Shown: positions 33,385 to 40,603 of the stretch, piece by piece
Position numbering within the stretch: the first letter of the stretch is position 1
Layout of the letters: each line of letters opens with the position of its first letter
Origin: Eubacterium oxidoreducens
Lineage (GTDB): Bacteria; Bacillota; Clostridia; Lachnospirales; Lachnospiraceae
Reading direction: 5' to 3'
Assembly: GCF_900104415.1 (NCBI RefSeq)
Contig: NZ_FMXR01000021.1
Span: 1 to 40,887 of the forward strand
Length of the DNA stretch: 40,887 bases
Position numbers and translations under genes: made by a program
Notes under the pieces: generated by a model
What the model was told of the DNA's origin: nothing
The model's database searches: none
What the model saw: only the letters and a program-made list of their open reading frames with translations

Positions 33385-34533
33385 TTACAAATCGTATAGA
33401 GACTGATAGATTTTGATGCAATCTTCCTTCGTTATTTCTTTTCTTGTATTTGCCGGTGAACCGGATGCGATTGCATCCGTCGCCATCTTATCTATGACAG
33501 CTTCCCAGTCTTCCTGCTTAATTCCATACTCTTTTGGCGTTGGAATCTGAAGAAGTAAAACCAGCTCTTTTATCTGTGCTAAAAATGCCTGCGCCAGTTT
33601 CTCATCCGACTCTTCTTTTAGGCCAATCTCTTCGCCAAGCCGGGCAAACCGCATCGTCGCTCCGTCCATGGCCCAGTTTAAACATGCATCCAGCAGCATG
33701 GCATTACTCATGCCATGTGGCACATGAAAGAGTGCGCCGATTGGTCTCGACATTCCATGTACCAGCGTTACCGATGAATTATTGATACACACACCGGCTT
33801 CATATGCTGCCAGTGTCATCTGCTCTCTCGCTTTCGCGTTATACCCGTTTTGATAGGCAATCGGCAGATACTTCATTATTCGTTTCACCGCGCTTTTGGC
33901 ATACACATCGGTAAGCGGCGAGGCACATCTTGAGGTATACGCTTCCACCGCATGTGTCAAGGCATCCATGCCGGTCATCGCCGTCACTTTTCTTGACATG
34001 TCATGTGTATTCTCCCCGCACAGTACCGCAATATCCGGAATCAGCTTATCGCCCTTAAGCAGCATCTTTACGTCTTTTTTCGAATCTGTTATTACAGTAA
34101 ATCTTGTTGCCTCAGACCCGGTTCCGGCCGTTGTCGGGATTGCCACAATTCCCGGAATCTCTCCTTCAATTTCCTTTCCCATATAATCTGCAATCTCACC
34201 GCCTAAGACGCTCATAGCAGCAATCGCCTTTGCCGCATCTAACGGACTACCTCCGCCAATTCCAATCACAAACTGCGCCTTTTCCTTTTGATAGATGGCC
34301 ACGCCCTTTTGAATCATTGTGTCGTCCGGCTCTGTGCTGATTTCATCAAACTGCTTATAAGCAATGTTGATCTCTTCAAGTCCCTCTCTTAGCTTTTCTA
34401 CCATCGGTGATTTTCCGACGTGCGGTCCTGTTACAATCAGCGCTTTTTCTCCAAGTTGTTTCATATAAGGAAGCGCCTGTTGTAAAGCGTCTTCTCCGGT
34501 AAATACGTGATTCGGTATAAAAAAATGCGACAT
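33385..34533 (-). CDS. Iron-containing alcohol dehydrogenase, predicted malonate-semialdehyde reductase
   Basis: 382 aa, type III (iron) alcohol dehydrogenase. GGGSPLDAAKAIA binds NAD(P), with TTAGTGSEAT, MTGMDALTHAVEAYTS and HGMSRPIGALFHVPHGMSNAML supplying the metal His residues. It probably reduces the semialdehyde made by the adjacent aminotransferase to the alcohol: malonate semialdehyde to 3-hydroxypropionate if the substrate is beta-alanine. The same fold also serves sulfoacetaldehyde in taurine degradation, so that role is a real alternative. It is 18 bp downstream of the aminotransferase. Confidence 0.85.
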   Translation of the reverse strand: MSHFFIPNHVFTGEDALQQALPYMKQLGEKALIVTGPHVGKSPMVEKLREGLEEINIAYKQFDEISTEPDDTMIQKGVAIYQKEKAQFVIGIGGGSPLDAAKAIAAMSVLGGEIADYMGKEIEGEIPGIVAIPTTAGTGSEATRFTVITDSKKDVKMLLKGDKLIPDIAVLCGENTHDMSRKVTAMTGMDALTHAVEAYTSRCASPLTDVYAKSAVKRIMKYLPIAYQNGYNAKAREQMTLAAYEAGVCINNSSVTLVHGMSRPIGALFHVPHGMSNAMLLDACLNWAMDGATMRFARLGEEIGLKEESDEKLAQAFLAQIKELVLLLQIPTPKEYGIKQEDWEAVIDKMATDAIASGSPANTRKEITKEDCIKIYQSLYDL

Positions 34534-34551
34534 GATATCTTCCTTCTTTCT

Positions 34552-35880
34552 TTAATCTAGCATCGTCTCATCCACAATTGATAATACCTCTTTCATCTTC
34601 TCAAGTTCTTCTAAAAGCTGCTCCTTTGTGATGATCAGTGGTGGACAGATGAAAATCATATTTTCATGTGAATAGGTCATAAAGCGGCGTTCTTTCAGCA
34701 TGCCGATAATCTTTGGCATCGTCTTATGTTCGTCCTTTCCATACGGAACGATTGGCTCTTTCGTCTCTTTATCTTTTACAAGTTCGATACAGGAGAATAA
34801 GCCGATGTGACGAACATCACCCACGCAGCGATAGGTTTCTTTATAAGAATCAAGCTCTTTTGCCAGGGCTGCGCCGACTGTATTAACATTCTCCAAAATC
34901 TTAGCATCCTCATAGTATTGTACACAGGCAACACCTGCCGCACAAGCCAGCGGATGTCCGGAATATGTCAGGCCGCAGGATAACAGATGATCATCAAAAT
35001 ACTCTGCAATCTTAGAACGAACCGCTACGCCTCCAAGCTGTACATATCCGCAGGTTACGCCTTTGGCAAATGTCACAATATCCGGTACCACATCATAATT
35101 TTCAAATGCAAACAGCTTACCGGTTCTGCCCCATCCTGCCATAACTTCATCGCAGATCATCATAATTCCAAACTCATCGCAGATCTTGCGGATACCCGGA
35201 AGGTAGCCCTTTGGCGGAAGGATGATTCCATTAGACCCTGTTATCGTCTCTACCACGATTGCCGCTACATTGTCAGCGCCTTCATAGATAATCTGCTCTC
35301 TTAATTTTCCGATGTAATACTTGCTTGCCGCTTCTTCTGATTCAAATTCAATTCCTTCTCTATAAAGATATGGATCAAAGAATTTAACGAATCCCGGAAT
35401 GCCTGGCTCAAGCGGATAGCGTCTTGGCTCTCCGGTTAAGTTGCCGGCTCCAAAGGATGATCCATGATAACTTCGATATCTGGAAAATACCTTCTTTCTT
35501 CCCGTATACATACGCGCGATTTTAATTGCATTCTCATTGGCATCGGCTCCGGCATTGGTGAAGAAAACTTTGCCGAATTCTTCCGGCAGTCTGTCGATAA
35601 TCATCTTCGCAAGTTTTACTCTCGGCTCTGCCGCATAAGCCGGGCCGACGAAGCAGTACTTGTCTACCTGCTCTTTAATTGCTTCATTAATCTGCTCATT
35701 TCCAAATCCGACATTTAAGTTCACAAGCTGTGATGACATGTCGGTATATCGATTTCCATCATAGTCATAGAAGTAGATTCCTTCTGCCTTTTCAATCGGA
35801 ATCGGATTTAGATCCTTTTGCTTACTCCATGACTGCAGTACGTATTTTTTTGCATTTTCTTTTATCTCATTTGGTGTCAT
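34552..35880 (-). CDS. Class III aminotransferase, predicted beta-alanine (or taurine) aminotransferase
   Basis: 442 aa, PLP enzyme of the omega-aminotransferase group. Conserved parts: GADANENAIKIAR, RYRSYHGSSFGAGNLTG, ICDEVMAGWGRTG and the PLP Lys in FAKGVTCGYVQLGG. This version is close to both taurine and beta-alanine enzymes. Substrates are isosteric, so the pyrimidine island favours beta-alanine and 2-oxoglutarate or pyruvate. AAGGAGGA lies before the ATG. First gene of the island, divergent from the PucR regulator. Confidence 0.87.
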   Translation of the reverse strand: MTPNEIKENAKKYVLQSWSKQKDLNPIPIEKAEGIYFYDYDGNRYTDMSSQLVNLNVGFGNEQINEAIKEQVDKYCFVGPAYAAEPRVKLAKMIIDRLPEEFGKVFFTNAGADANENAIKIARMYTGRKKVFSRYRSYHGSSFGAGNLTGEPRRYPLEPGIPGFVKFFDPYLYREGIEFESEEAASKYYIGKLREQIIYEGADNVAAIVVETITGSNGIILPPKGYLPGIRKICDEFGIMMICDEVMAGWGRTGKLFAFENYDVVPDIVTFAKGVTCGYVQLGGVAVRSKIAEYFDDHLLSCGLTYSGHPLACAAGVACVQYYEDAKILENVNTVGAALAKELDSYKETYRCVGDVRHIGLFSCIELVKDKETKEPIVPYGKDEHKTMPKIIGMLKERRFMTYSHENMIFICPPLIITKEQLLEELEKMKEVLSIVDETMLD

Positions 35881-35952
35881 AATAACGTCCTCCTTTTTTC
35901 TTGTCCTACTACCTAGTATATTTTTCCGCGCTTTTGGAACAATAAATCATGG

Positions 35953-35976
35953 CCCAAATAAGTTTGGTCTATTATA
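35953..35976. promoter_or_regulatory. Divergent control region: candidate operator and minus-strand -10 box
   Basis: CCAAA-TAAG-TTTGG (35954-35967) is an inverted repeat lying between the two divergent genes. Next to it is TATAAT on the minus strand (35971-35976) as a possible -10 for the aminotransferase gene; a matching -35 is poor. A PucR-type activator would fit such a site. A TATACT box nearer the gene (about 35915-35920) is an alternative. Confidence 0.4.
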
Positions 35977-35986
35977 CAAAAACAAA

Positions 35987-36015
35987 TTGTCTTTCGTATC
36001 TATTTATGATAGAAT
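35987..36015 (+). promoter_or_regulatory. Promoter of the PucR-type regulator
   Basis: TTGTCT (35987-35992), 17-bp spacer, TAGAAT (36010-36015) with TGA extended -10. Transcription should begin around 36022, directly before the hairpin at 36028. Confidence 0.65.
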
Positions 36016-36027
36016 GCCTCTAGTATG

Positions 36028-36062
36028 AGACAAAGACGTCATCCGACGCTTTGTCTTTTTTT
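36028..36062 (+). terminator. Intrinsic terminator in the 5' leader of the PucR-type gene
   Basis: AGACAAAG (36028-36035) pairs with CTTTGTCT (36049-36056), with an inner CGTC/GACG pairing, followed by seven T. It stands between the promoter and the start codon at 36089, so it acts as an attenuator or as the end of a very short RNA. Confidence 0.8.
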
Positions 36063-36088
36063 ATTATATGGAAAGAAGTTGATGGTAT

Positions 36089-37264
36089 ATGGCATTAGAA
36101 TTGGATCGATTGATGAAGAAAATACAACACATGGATATTACGCTTCGCGCCGGCGAGAAAGGACTAAACCACCTTGTCAGCTGGGTGCACATGATTGAAA
36201 CGCTCGAAGCGTCTACTTTCCTGGAAGGCGGCGAAATCTCCATCATCACAGGTCTTGGGGTCTGCGACGACGAAAACCAGCTGCTCGCGCTGATTACGGA
36301 GATTCACAAACATGATGCGGCCGGCATTATCGTGAACATCGGGCCGTTTATTGAAGAAGTTCCGCAAGTAGTGTTAGACTTTTGCGATGAACATGACCTT
36401 CCCCTGTTTACAGTGCCTTGGAAGGTGCATCTCGCCGAGATTATGCGGCTGATCTGCTTTAGCATTACAAAAGAAGACCAGCGAAACCTTGAATCGGCAT
36501 CTGCATTTAAAAATGCGATGTTCTTCCCTGACCAGGAGGAGCTGTATCTTGTTCCGCTCTCGCAAAGGAACTTTAATCCCGACTGGAAATATGCGGTCAG
36601 TGTGATGACGTTGTCTTCCAATAGCAAGGAGCAAAATCTCACCTACCGCCTAGAGCGTCTTGTACAGGCTCTCGACCACCATGCCAGGCATGAGCACTAT
36701 GAACGTTTTTCTGTCTTTACCAAAGGCGAGGAGCTGTTAATCGTCGTTGGAAATTACACACAGGACGAACTGATTCATTTTATTCAGGATATGTACGAAA
36801 GAGCTCGTAGCCTGCTGCTTCCGGACGAAGAGCTCACGCTCGGCGTCGGACGGCTGACCAAGTCAATTCGTTGCCTGAACAAGAGCTACATGCAGGCTTG
36901 TTCGATTCAGAACCTGCAAAAGAATAAAAAACTGGATAAGAATGTCTTCTTTTACCCGCAGCTTGGCATCTACCAGCTGCTGCTCGGCATTGAAAATCGC
37001 GACATCTTACACGACTATTTAGATCAGACTCTAGAGCCGCTAATTGCCTACGACCGCGCTAACGACGGCGACCTGTGTGAAGTCTTAAAGTGCTACCTGG
37101 ATCACAACGGAAGTGTAAAAGAAGCAGCCGATCAATTATATGTACACCGCAATACGGTTAATTACAAACTGGGAAAAGTCTCTGATATCTTAAAGATTGA
37201 TTTATCCAGATTAGACGTGCGCTTAAGGCTGCTGATGGCCTTTCATATCATGGAAATGATTTGA
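36089..37264 (+). CDS. PucR-family transcriptional regulator
   Basis: 391 aa. The N-terminal PucR domain (about 10-125: VSWVHMIETLEASTFLEGGEISIITGLG) senses a ligand, probably a pathway metabolite. The middle region is GGDEF-like and non-catalytic (about 165-280). The C-terminus is a PucR-type HTH, CEVLKCYLDHNGSVKEAADQLYVHRNTVNYKLGKVSDIL. Members regulate purine, pyrimidine or amino acid use, mostly as activators. It is divergent from the pyrimidine island. The ATG at 36089 has GAAAGAAG about 10 nt upstream. Confidence 0.9.
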   Translation: MALELDRLMKKIQHMDITLRAGEKGLNHLVSWVHMIETLEASTFLEGGEISIITGLGVCDDENQLLALITEIHKHDAAGIIVNIGPFIEEVPQVVLDFCDEHDLPLFTVPWKVHLAEIMRLICFSITKEDQRNLESASAFKNAMFFPDQEELYLVPLSQRNFNPDWKYAVSVMTLSSNSKEQNLTYRLERLVQALDHHARHEHYERFSVFTKGEELLIVVGNYTQDELIHFIQDMYERARSLLLPDEELTLGVGRLTKSIRCLNKSYMQACSIQNLQKNKKLDKNVFFYPQLGIYQLLLGIENRDILHDYLDQTLEPLIAYDRANDGDLCEVLKCYLDHNGSVKEAADQLYVHRNTVNYKLGKVSDILKIDLSRLDVRLRLLMAFHIMEMI

Positions 37265-37267
37265 CAA

Positions 37268-37302
37268 CAAAAAAGCTGCCGCAGTTATTGCGACAGCTTT
37301 TG
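37268..37302. terminator. Bidirectional terminator between pucR-type gene and hpf
   Basis: Stem AAAAGCTG / CAGCTTTT with inner CGCA/TGCG pairing. A-rich and T-rich arms let it end both convergent transcripts. Confidence 0.8.
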
Positions 37303-37328
37303 ATTTCATGCTTTGCTTAAGGTTCAAT

Positions 37329-37853
37329 CTAGCATTCCGGCTCAATCAAACCATATGCACCATCTTTTCTCTTATAAACCACGTTAACTTCATCGGTATC
37401 TGCATTGCGAAATACAAAGAACTCATGTCCTAATAATTCCATCTGCACACATGCATCCTCAGCAAACATTGGTTTCATTCCAAATCTCTTGGTACGAACA
37501 ATCTTAATCTCATCATCTTCTGTATCAGAATCAATAAACTCCTGCTTAAGATTTGCTCCACTTTGATAATGAGTTACCATCTTATTCTTATATTTAATAA
37601 GTTGTCTTTCCAATACTTCTGTTGCTAACTCAATGGTTACATACATATCATCGCTGACTTGCTCTGTACGAAGAATGGTTCCTTTCATCGGAATCGTAAC
37701 CTCCATCTTGTTACGACCTTTTTGAGAATCAAGAGTAACATTCACCTGTGTATCCGCAGATAAATATCTCTCAAGCTTAACAAGGCGTTCTTCAACGGCT
37801 GCTTTCAGACCTTCTGTTAAGTCGATGTTTCTTCCTGTAATTGTGATTTGCAT
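37329..37853 (-). CDS. hpf: Ribosome hibernation promoting factor, long form
   Basis: 174 aa. The N-terminal ribosome-binding domain (MQITITGRNIDLTEGLKAAVEERLVKLERYL) is followed by a linker and the C-terminal dimerisation domain (KRFGMKPMFAEDACVQMELLGHEFFVFRNADTDEVNVVYKRKDGAYGLIEPE). It pairs 70S ribosomes into 100S in stationary phase. ATG at 37853 has AAAGGGG 9 nt upstream. The -10 TATAAT at 37909-37914 (with TGG) lies about 55 bp upstream, with a weak -35. Confidence 0.95.
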   Translation of the reverse strand: MQITITGRNIDLTEGLKAAVEERLVKLERYLSADTQVNVTLDSQKGRNKMEVTIPMKGTILRTEQVSDDMYVTIELATEVLERQLIKYKNKMVTHYQSGANLKQEFIDSDTEDDEIKIVRTKRFGMKPMFAEDACVQMELLGHEFFVFRNADTDEVNVVYKRKDGAYGLIEPEC

Positions 37854-37943
37854 AAAAATCAGCCCCTTTACGATATATTGGTAAAAGCGTTCGCTATCAC
37901 CTGATACCATTATACCATTTACGCAAATGTTAGGAAAGTAAAT

Positions 37944-37972
37944 TTGCAAGAATTTTGGATGCATTGTAAAAT
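37944..37972 (+). promoter_or_regulatory. Promoter of the short-chain dehydrogenase gene
   Basis: TTGCAA (37944-37949), 17-bp spacer, TAAAAT (37967-37972). It lies about 25 bp upstream of the AGGAGG and ATG of the dehydrogenase, back to back with the hpf promoter. Confidence 0.75.
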
Positions 37973-37999
37973 GTACACAAAATAGCAGGAGGTCACAAT

Positions 38000-38701
38000 A
38001 TGCAAAAATCAGTACTCATCACAGGAGCTTCCCATGGCATTGGTAAAGCACTTGCAGAAAAATTTTCACAAGAAGGTTATAAGCTATACCTAAACGGTGC
38101 GCACGATGCCAGCGCGCTCTGTGATGTCTGCAATACGCTTCATGCCACACCACTTCTTTATGACATTAGTGATCCTAAGCAGGTCGAAGAAATGTTTTTT
38201 CTGATTGACCGGATTGATGTACTGATTAACAATGCCGGCGTATCCTACATAGGTCTTATGCAGGATATGAGCTATGAAGACTACGCCCGGGTGATGAACA
38301 CCAACCTTGGAGGCGTTTTTTCCTGCTGTCAAAAGGCGATTCCCAAAATGCTTTCGCAGGGCAGTGGACGCATTGTCAATGTCACCTCCGTCTGGGGAGA
38401 AGTCGGTGCCTCCTGCGAAGCTGTCTACAGTGCTTCAAAAGGCGGGGTCAACGCTCTGACAAAAGCGCTGGCCAAGGAACTTGCACCATCCAACATCCCT
38501 GTCAATGCCGTCTCACTCGGTGTCATTGACACCCGAATGAACCATTGCTTTTCTAAGGAAGAACGAGAGGCTCTAAAAGAAGAAATCCCGGCCGGTCGCT
38601 TTGCATCTGCAAAAAGCGCCGCCGAGATGATTTATTCTGTCGCAACCGCCAATTCTTATCTAACCGGCCAGATCATACGATTTGACGGTGGCTGGATTTA
38701 G
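38000..38701 (+). CDS. Short-chain dehydrogenase/reductase (FabG/YmfI-like)
   Basis: 233 aa, classical SDR. TGASHGIG binds the nucleotide, NNAG is present, and the catalytic Ser-Tyr-Lys lies in NVTSVWGE and YSASKGG. The C-terminus SYLTGQIIRFDGGW is typical. AGGAGG lies 8 nt before the ATG. Possible roles are 3-oxoacyl-ACP reductase or, as in Bacillus YmfI, the reductase acting on modified elongation factor P; the sequence does not decide. Its stop overlaps the stop of the convergent TraX-like gene. Confidence 0.88.
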   Translation: MQKSVLITGASHGIGKALAEKFSQEGYKLYLNGAHDASALCDVCNTLHATPLLYDISDPKQVEEMFFLIDRIDVLINNAGVSYIGLMQDMSYEDYARVMNTNLGGVFSCCQKAIPKMLSQGSGRIVNVTSVWGEVGASCEAVYSASKGGVNALTKALAKELAPSNIPVNAVSLGVIDTRMNHCFSKEEREALKEEIPAGRFASAKSAAEMIYSVATANSYLTGQIIRFDGGWI

Positions 38702-39456
38702 AATTTGACCCTTAGTATCATACCCAGTATTAACAGATGTGCCGGATAGAAGACATAAAATAAATATTTCATGTTAAATCCGCGTTTGCCATTATAGAAA
38801 AACATAAGTACTGCATAGATTGCCGACCCCACGGCGATTTGTGGCCTTGCAATCTCCGTTGCAATATAAATCGCTCCAATCGCCTCTTTGGACAATCGGA
38901 TCTGATAGAAGGCATACATCAGCGCAATCACTGCAATTCCTTCCGCTCCATAATCCGTCTTTAATGCATAGGCAACTATCATTGCTATCACAATCGGTAC
39001 AAGCCTTGCCAGGAAAAGTTCTTGTGACAGCTTTTGTGCAATGGCAATCGCCATCAGCCCAATCACCAGGGTAAAGAAGATATTTTGATGTTCGAAGTCA
39101 AGCAAACTGTTCTCGATTGCCAAATCAAATGGAATCTCTGAAATAAACGCAAAGACTCCCAGCCGAAGAATATAGTTTCTCACGTTTCTTGTCTTAAACA
39201 ATCCCTCCACAATAAAAAAAGCCATTATCGGAAATGTCACGCGTCCAATAATTCGAAGCATGCTATCTAGCATAATCCAATGTTCCAACTGCTGCTGCGA
39301 AAGCGTATCACTAATCGAATAGATGCCTTCCTCGATATAAGAGGCACCTATATGATCCAGCAGCATACATATTATTGCAAAAAGTTTCAATACCGAAGCG
39401 GAAAACCCCTGAAACCTTTTTCCCTTATAAACCTGTCCTTGTAATAACCAATTCAT
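38698..39456 (-). CDS. TraX-like membrane protein
   Basis: 252 aa, about seven or eight hydrophobic helices. It matches TraX by FSASVLKLFAIICMLLDHIG at the N-terminus, IGRVTFPIMAFFIVEGLFKTRNVRNYILRLGVFAFISEIPFDLA in the middle, and FYNGKRGFNMKYLFYVFYPAHLLIL at the end. TraX acetylates F pilin in E. coli; clostridial relatives may acetylate surface polymers. ATG at 39456 has AAAGGA 7 nt upstream. The promoter lies at 39494-39523. Confidence 0.88.
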   Translation of the reverse strand: MNWLLQGQVYKGKRFQGFSASVLKLFAIICMLLDHIGASYIEEGIYSISDTLSQQQLEHWIMLDSMLRIIGRVTFPIMAFFIVEGLFKTRNVRNYILRLGVFAFISEIPFDLAIENSLLDFEHQNIFFTLVIGLMAIAIAQKLSQELFLARLVPIVIAMIVAYALKTDYGAEGIAVIALMYAFYQIRLSKEAIGAIYIATEIARPQIAVGSAIYAVLMFFYNGKRGFNMKYLFYVFYPAHLLILGMILRVKF

Positions 39457-39480
39457 AAATAAATCCTTTCGGTTGTCGTA

Positions 39481-39525
39481 GGTTGACATTTTTATATTGC
39501 ACGAAACCTGCTTTTCCTGTCAACC
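39481..39525 (-). promoter_or_regulatory. Promoter of the TraX-like gene within an inverted repeat
   Basis: Minus strand -35 TTGACA (39518-39523), 18-bp spacer and -10 CAATAT (39494-39499). The -35 lies in the repeat GGTTGACA, whose inverted copy TGTCAACC lies beyond the -10 box, so the pair brackets the promoter. Confidence 0.6.
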
Positions 39526-39531
39526 GTTACA

Positions 39532-39560
39532 TTTTCATTTCCTGTATTTCATGCTATACT
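39532..39560 (+). promoter_or_regulatory. Promoter of the CbiET-like gene
   Basis: TTTTCA (39532-39537), 17-bp spacer, TATACT (39555-39560) with TGC extended -10. It lies about 30 bp before the ATG, with GAGGAGG in between. Confidence 0.6.
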
Positions 39561-39591
39561 TAATTAAATTTACTAGAGGAGGTATTTTACA

Positions 39592-40500
39592 ATGTCTGAT
39601 AACACTTCTATCTTTACGAATGATATTATATTAAGCTGGCTTAGTTACTTTTCCCGGGAAACCGACGTAAATCTTGAGAAGGTAAAGATTCTCGATATCA
39701 GCAAGAAAAAACGAAACATCATTCCAACCGTGGAATCCAAGCGTTTTGTGCTGATTTTAGCAAACGAAATCCATAAGAACTTCTTTTATGATTTGTGGTC
39801 TGCGGGACTTGGGGATTGTACCATCTGGCTAAAAGCTTCTGCTCAGCCGACCATGGAGGGATGTACTTGTGAAAAACTCGGCGACTGCATCAATACCGAG
39901 ATTGACGGACCTTGCGTCATGCTGATTCGAAATGACAATGCCAAAAGTGTCTATAAGATCGGTCTGGATAATGACAGTTTCTCCAACGGTCCAATTCGTT
40001 ATGTCGGCCATGAGATTCGTACCGTCATCATGGGCGAATTACACATCGATGAGAACGATACCATCTGTATCATCAGCGGTGAAAGTATTGCCGTTGAAGC
40101 TGCTATGATTGCCAACGAAGGAACTATCATTGCCGTTGAATATGCTAGGGGTGATCGCGAGACCATGGAAGACAACTTATCCAGGTTCGGACTTCACAAC
40201 GTCGAGATTATCTCCGACTGTGAAGTTGCTACATTAAAGGAACATCCTGCTCCATCACTGGCTTTTATCGTGGCAACGCAGAATCTGGAAAATGAAATCA
40301 AAAATCTTCTTGAAATCAATCCAAAGATGCAGTTTGTCATCTATACCTTAGAACTTGATATCTTAAGTTCCATTCCGGAACTGTTTAAAAAATACAACAT
40401 TCAGGATATGGAAGTCGTACAGATTGCCATCTCAAAACTGAATCATAAAAACGTCTTCGAGACTCAGCCTGTACCTTGGCTGATCTCAGGACAAGCATAA
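39592..40500 (+). CDS. Orphan CbiE-CbiT-like protein with eroded SAM site
   Basis: 302 aa. Residues about 25-135 resemble the second half of CbiE (LWSAGLGDCTIWL, GPCVMLIRND, GLDNDSFSNG). Residues 139-302 resemble CbiT (GHEIRTVIMGELHI, SIAVEAAMIANEGTIIAVEY, NLSRFGLHNVEII, EVVQIAISKL, PVPWLISG). CbiT proteins are cobalt-precorrin methyltransferases. Here the glycine-rich DxGxGxG loop reads IISGESIA (160-167), so methyl transfer is doubtful. No cobalamin gene lies nearby. It probably descends from a CbiET fusion and may have a new, possibly regulatory, role. GAGGAGG lies before the ATG. Confidence 0.75.
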   Translation: MSDNTSIFTNDIILSWLSYFSRETDVNLEKVKILDISKKKRNIIPTVESKRFVLILANEIHKNFFYDLWSAGLGDCTIWLKASAQPTMEGCTCEKLGDCINTEIDGPCVMLIRNDNAKSVYKIGLDNDSFSNGPIRYVGHEIRTVIMGELHIDENDTICIISGESIAVEAAMIANEGTIIAVEYARGDRETMEDNLSRFGLHNVEIISDCEVATLKEHPAPSLAFIVATQNLENEIKNLLEINPKMQFVIYTLELDILSSIPELFKKYNIQDMEVVQIAISKLNHKNVFETQPVPWLISGQA

Positions 40501-40570
40501 TGATTACCCGATGGTTATGAATACATTGCAAAATCGAGTAGGAGGGAGTGACTAGCTCCCGTCCTCTCAT

Positions 40571-40602
40571 AACACCGTACGTACCGTTCGGTATACGGCG
40601 TT
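40571..40602 (-). ncRNA. Group II intron domain V
   Basis: A short stem with the CGC catalytic triad near its 5' side and a GAAC-type tetraloop, the ribozyme core of the intron. It lies 2 bp after the maturase stop codon. Confidence 0.85.
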
Positions 40603-40603
40603 T

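Noticed and set aside
35950-35970. Sigma-54 promoter before the aminotransferase
   Set aside because: TGGCCC with TTTGG does not match the TGGCAC-N5-TTGC spacing, and PucR regulators work with the main sigma factor.
38000-38701. Short-chain dehydrogenase as the semialdehyde reductase of the pyrimidine island
   Set aside because: It is on the other strand beyond hpf with its own promoter, and the iron alcohol dehydrogenase inside the island is the better candidate.
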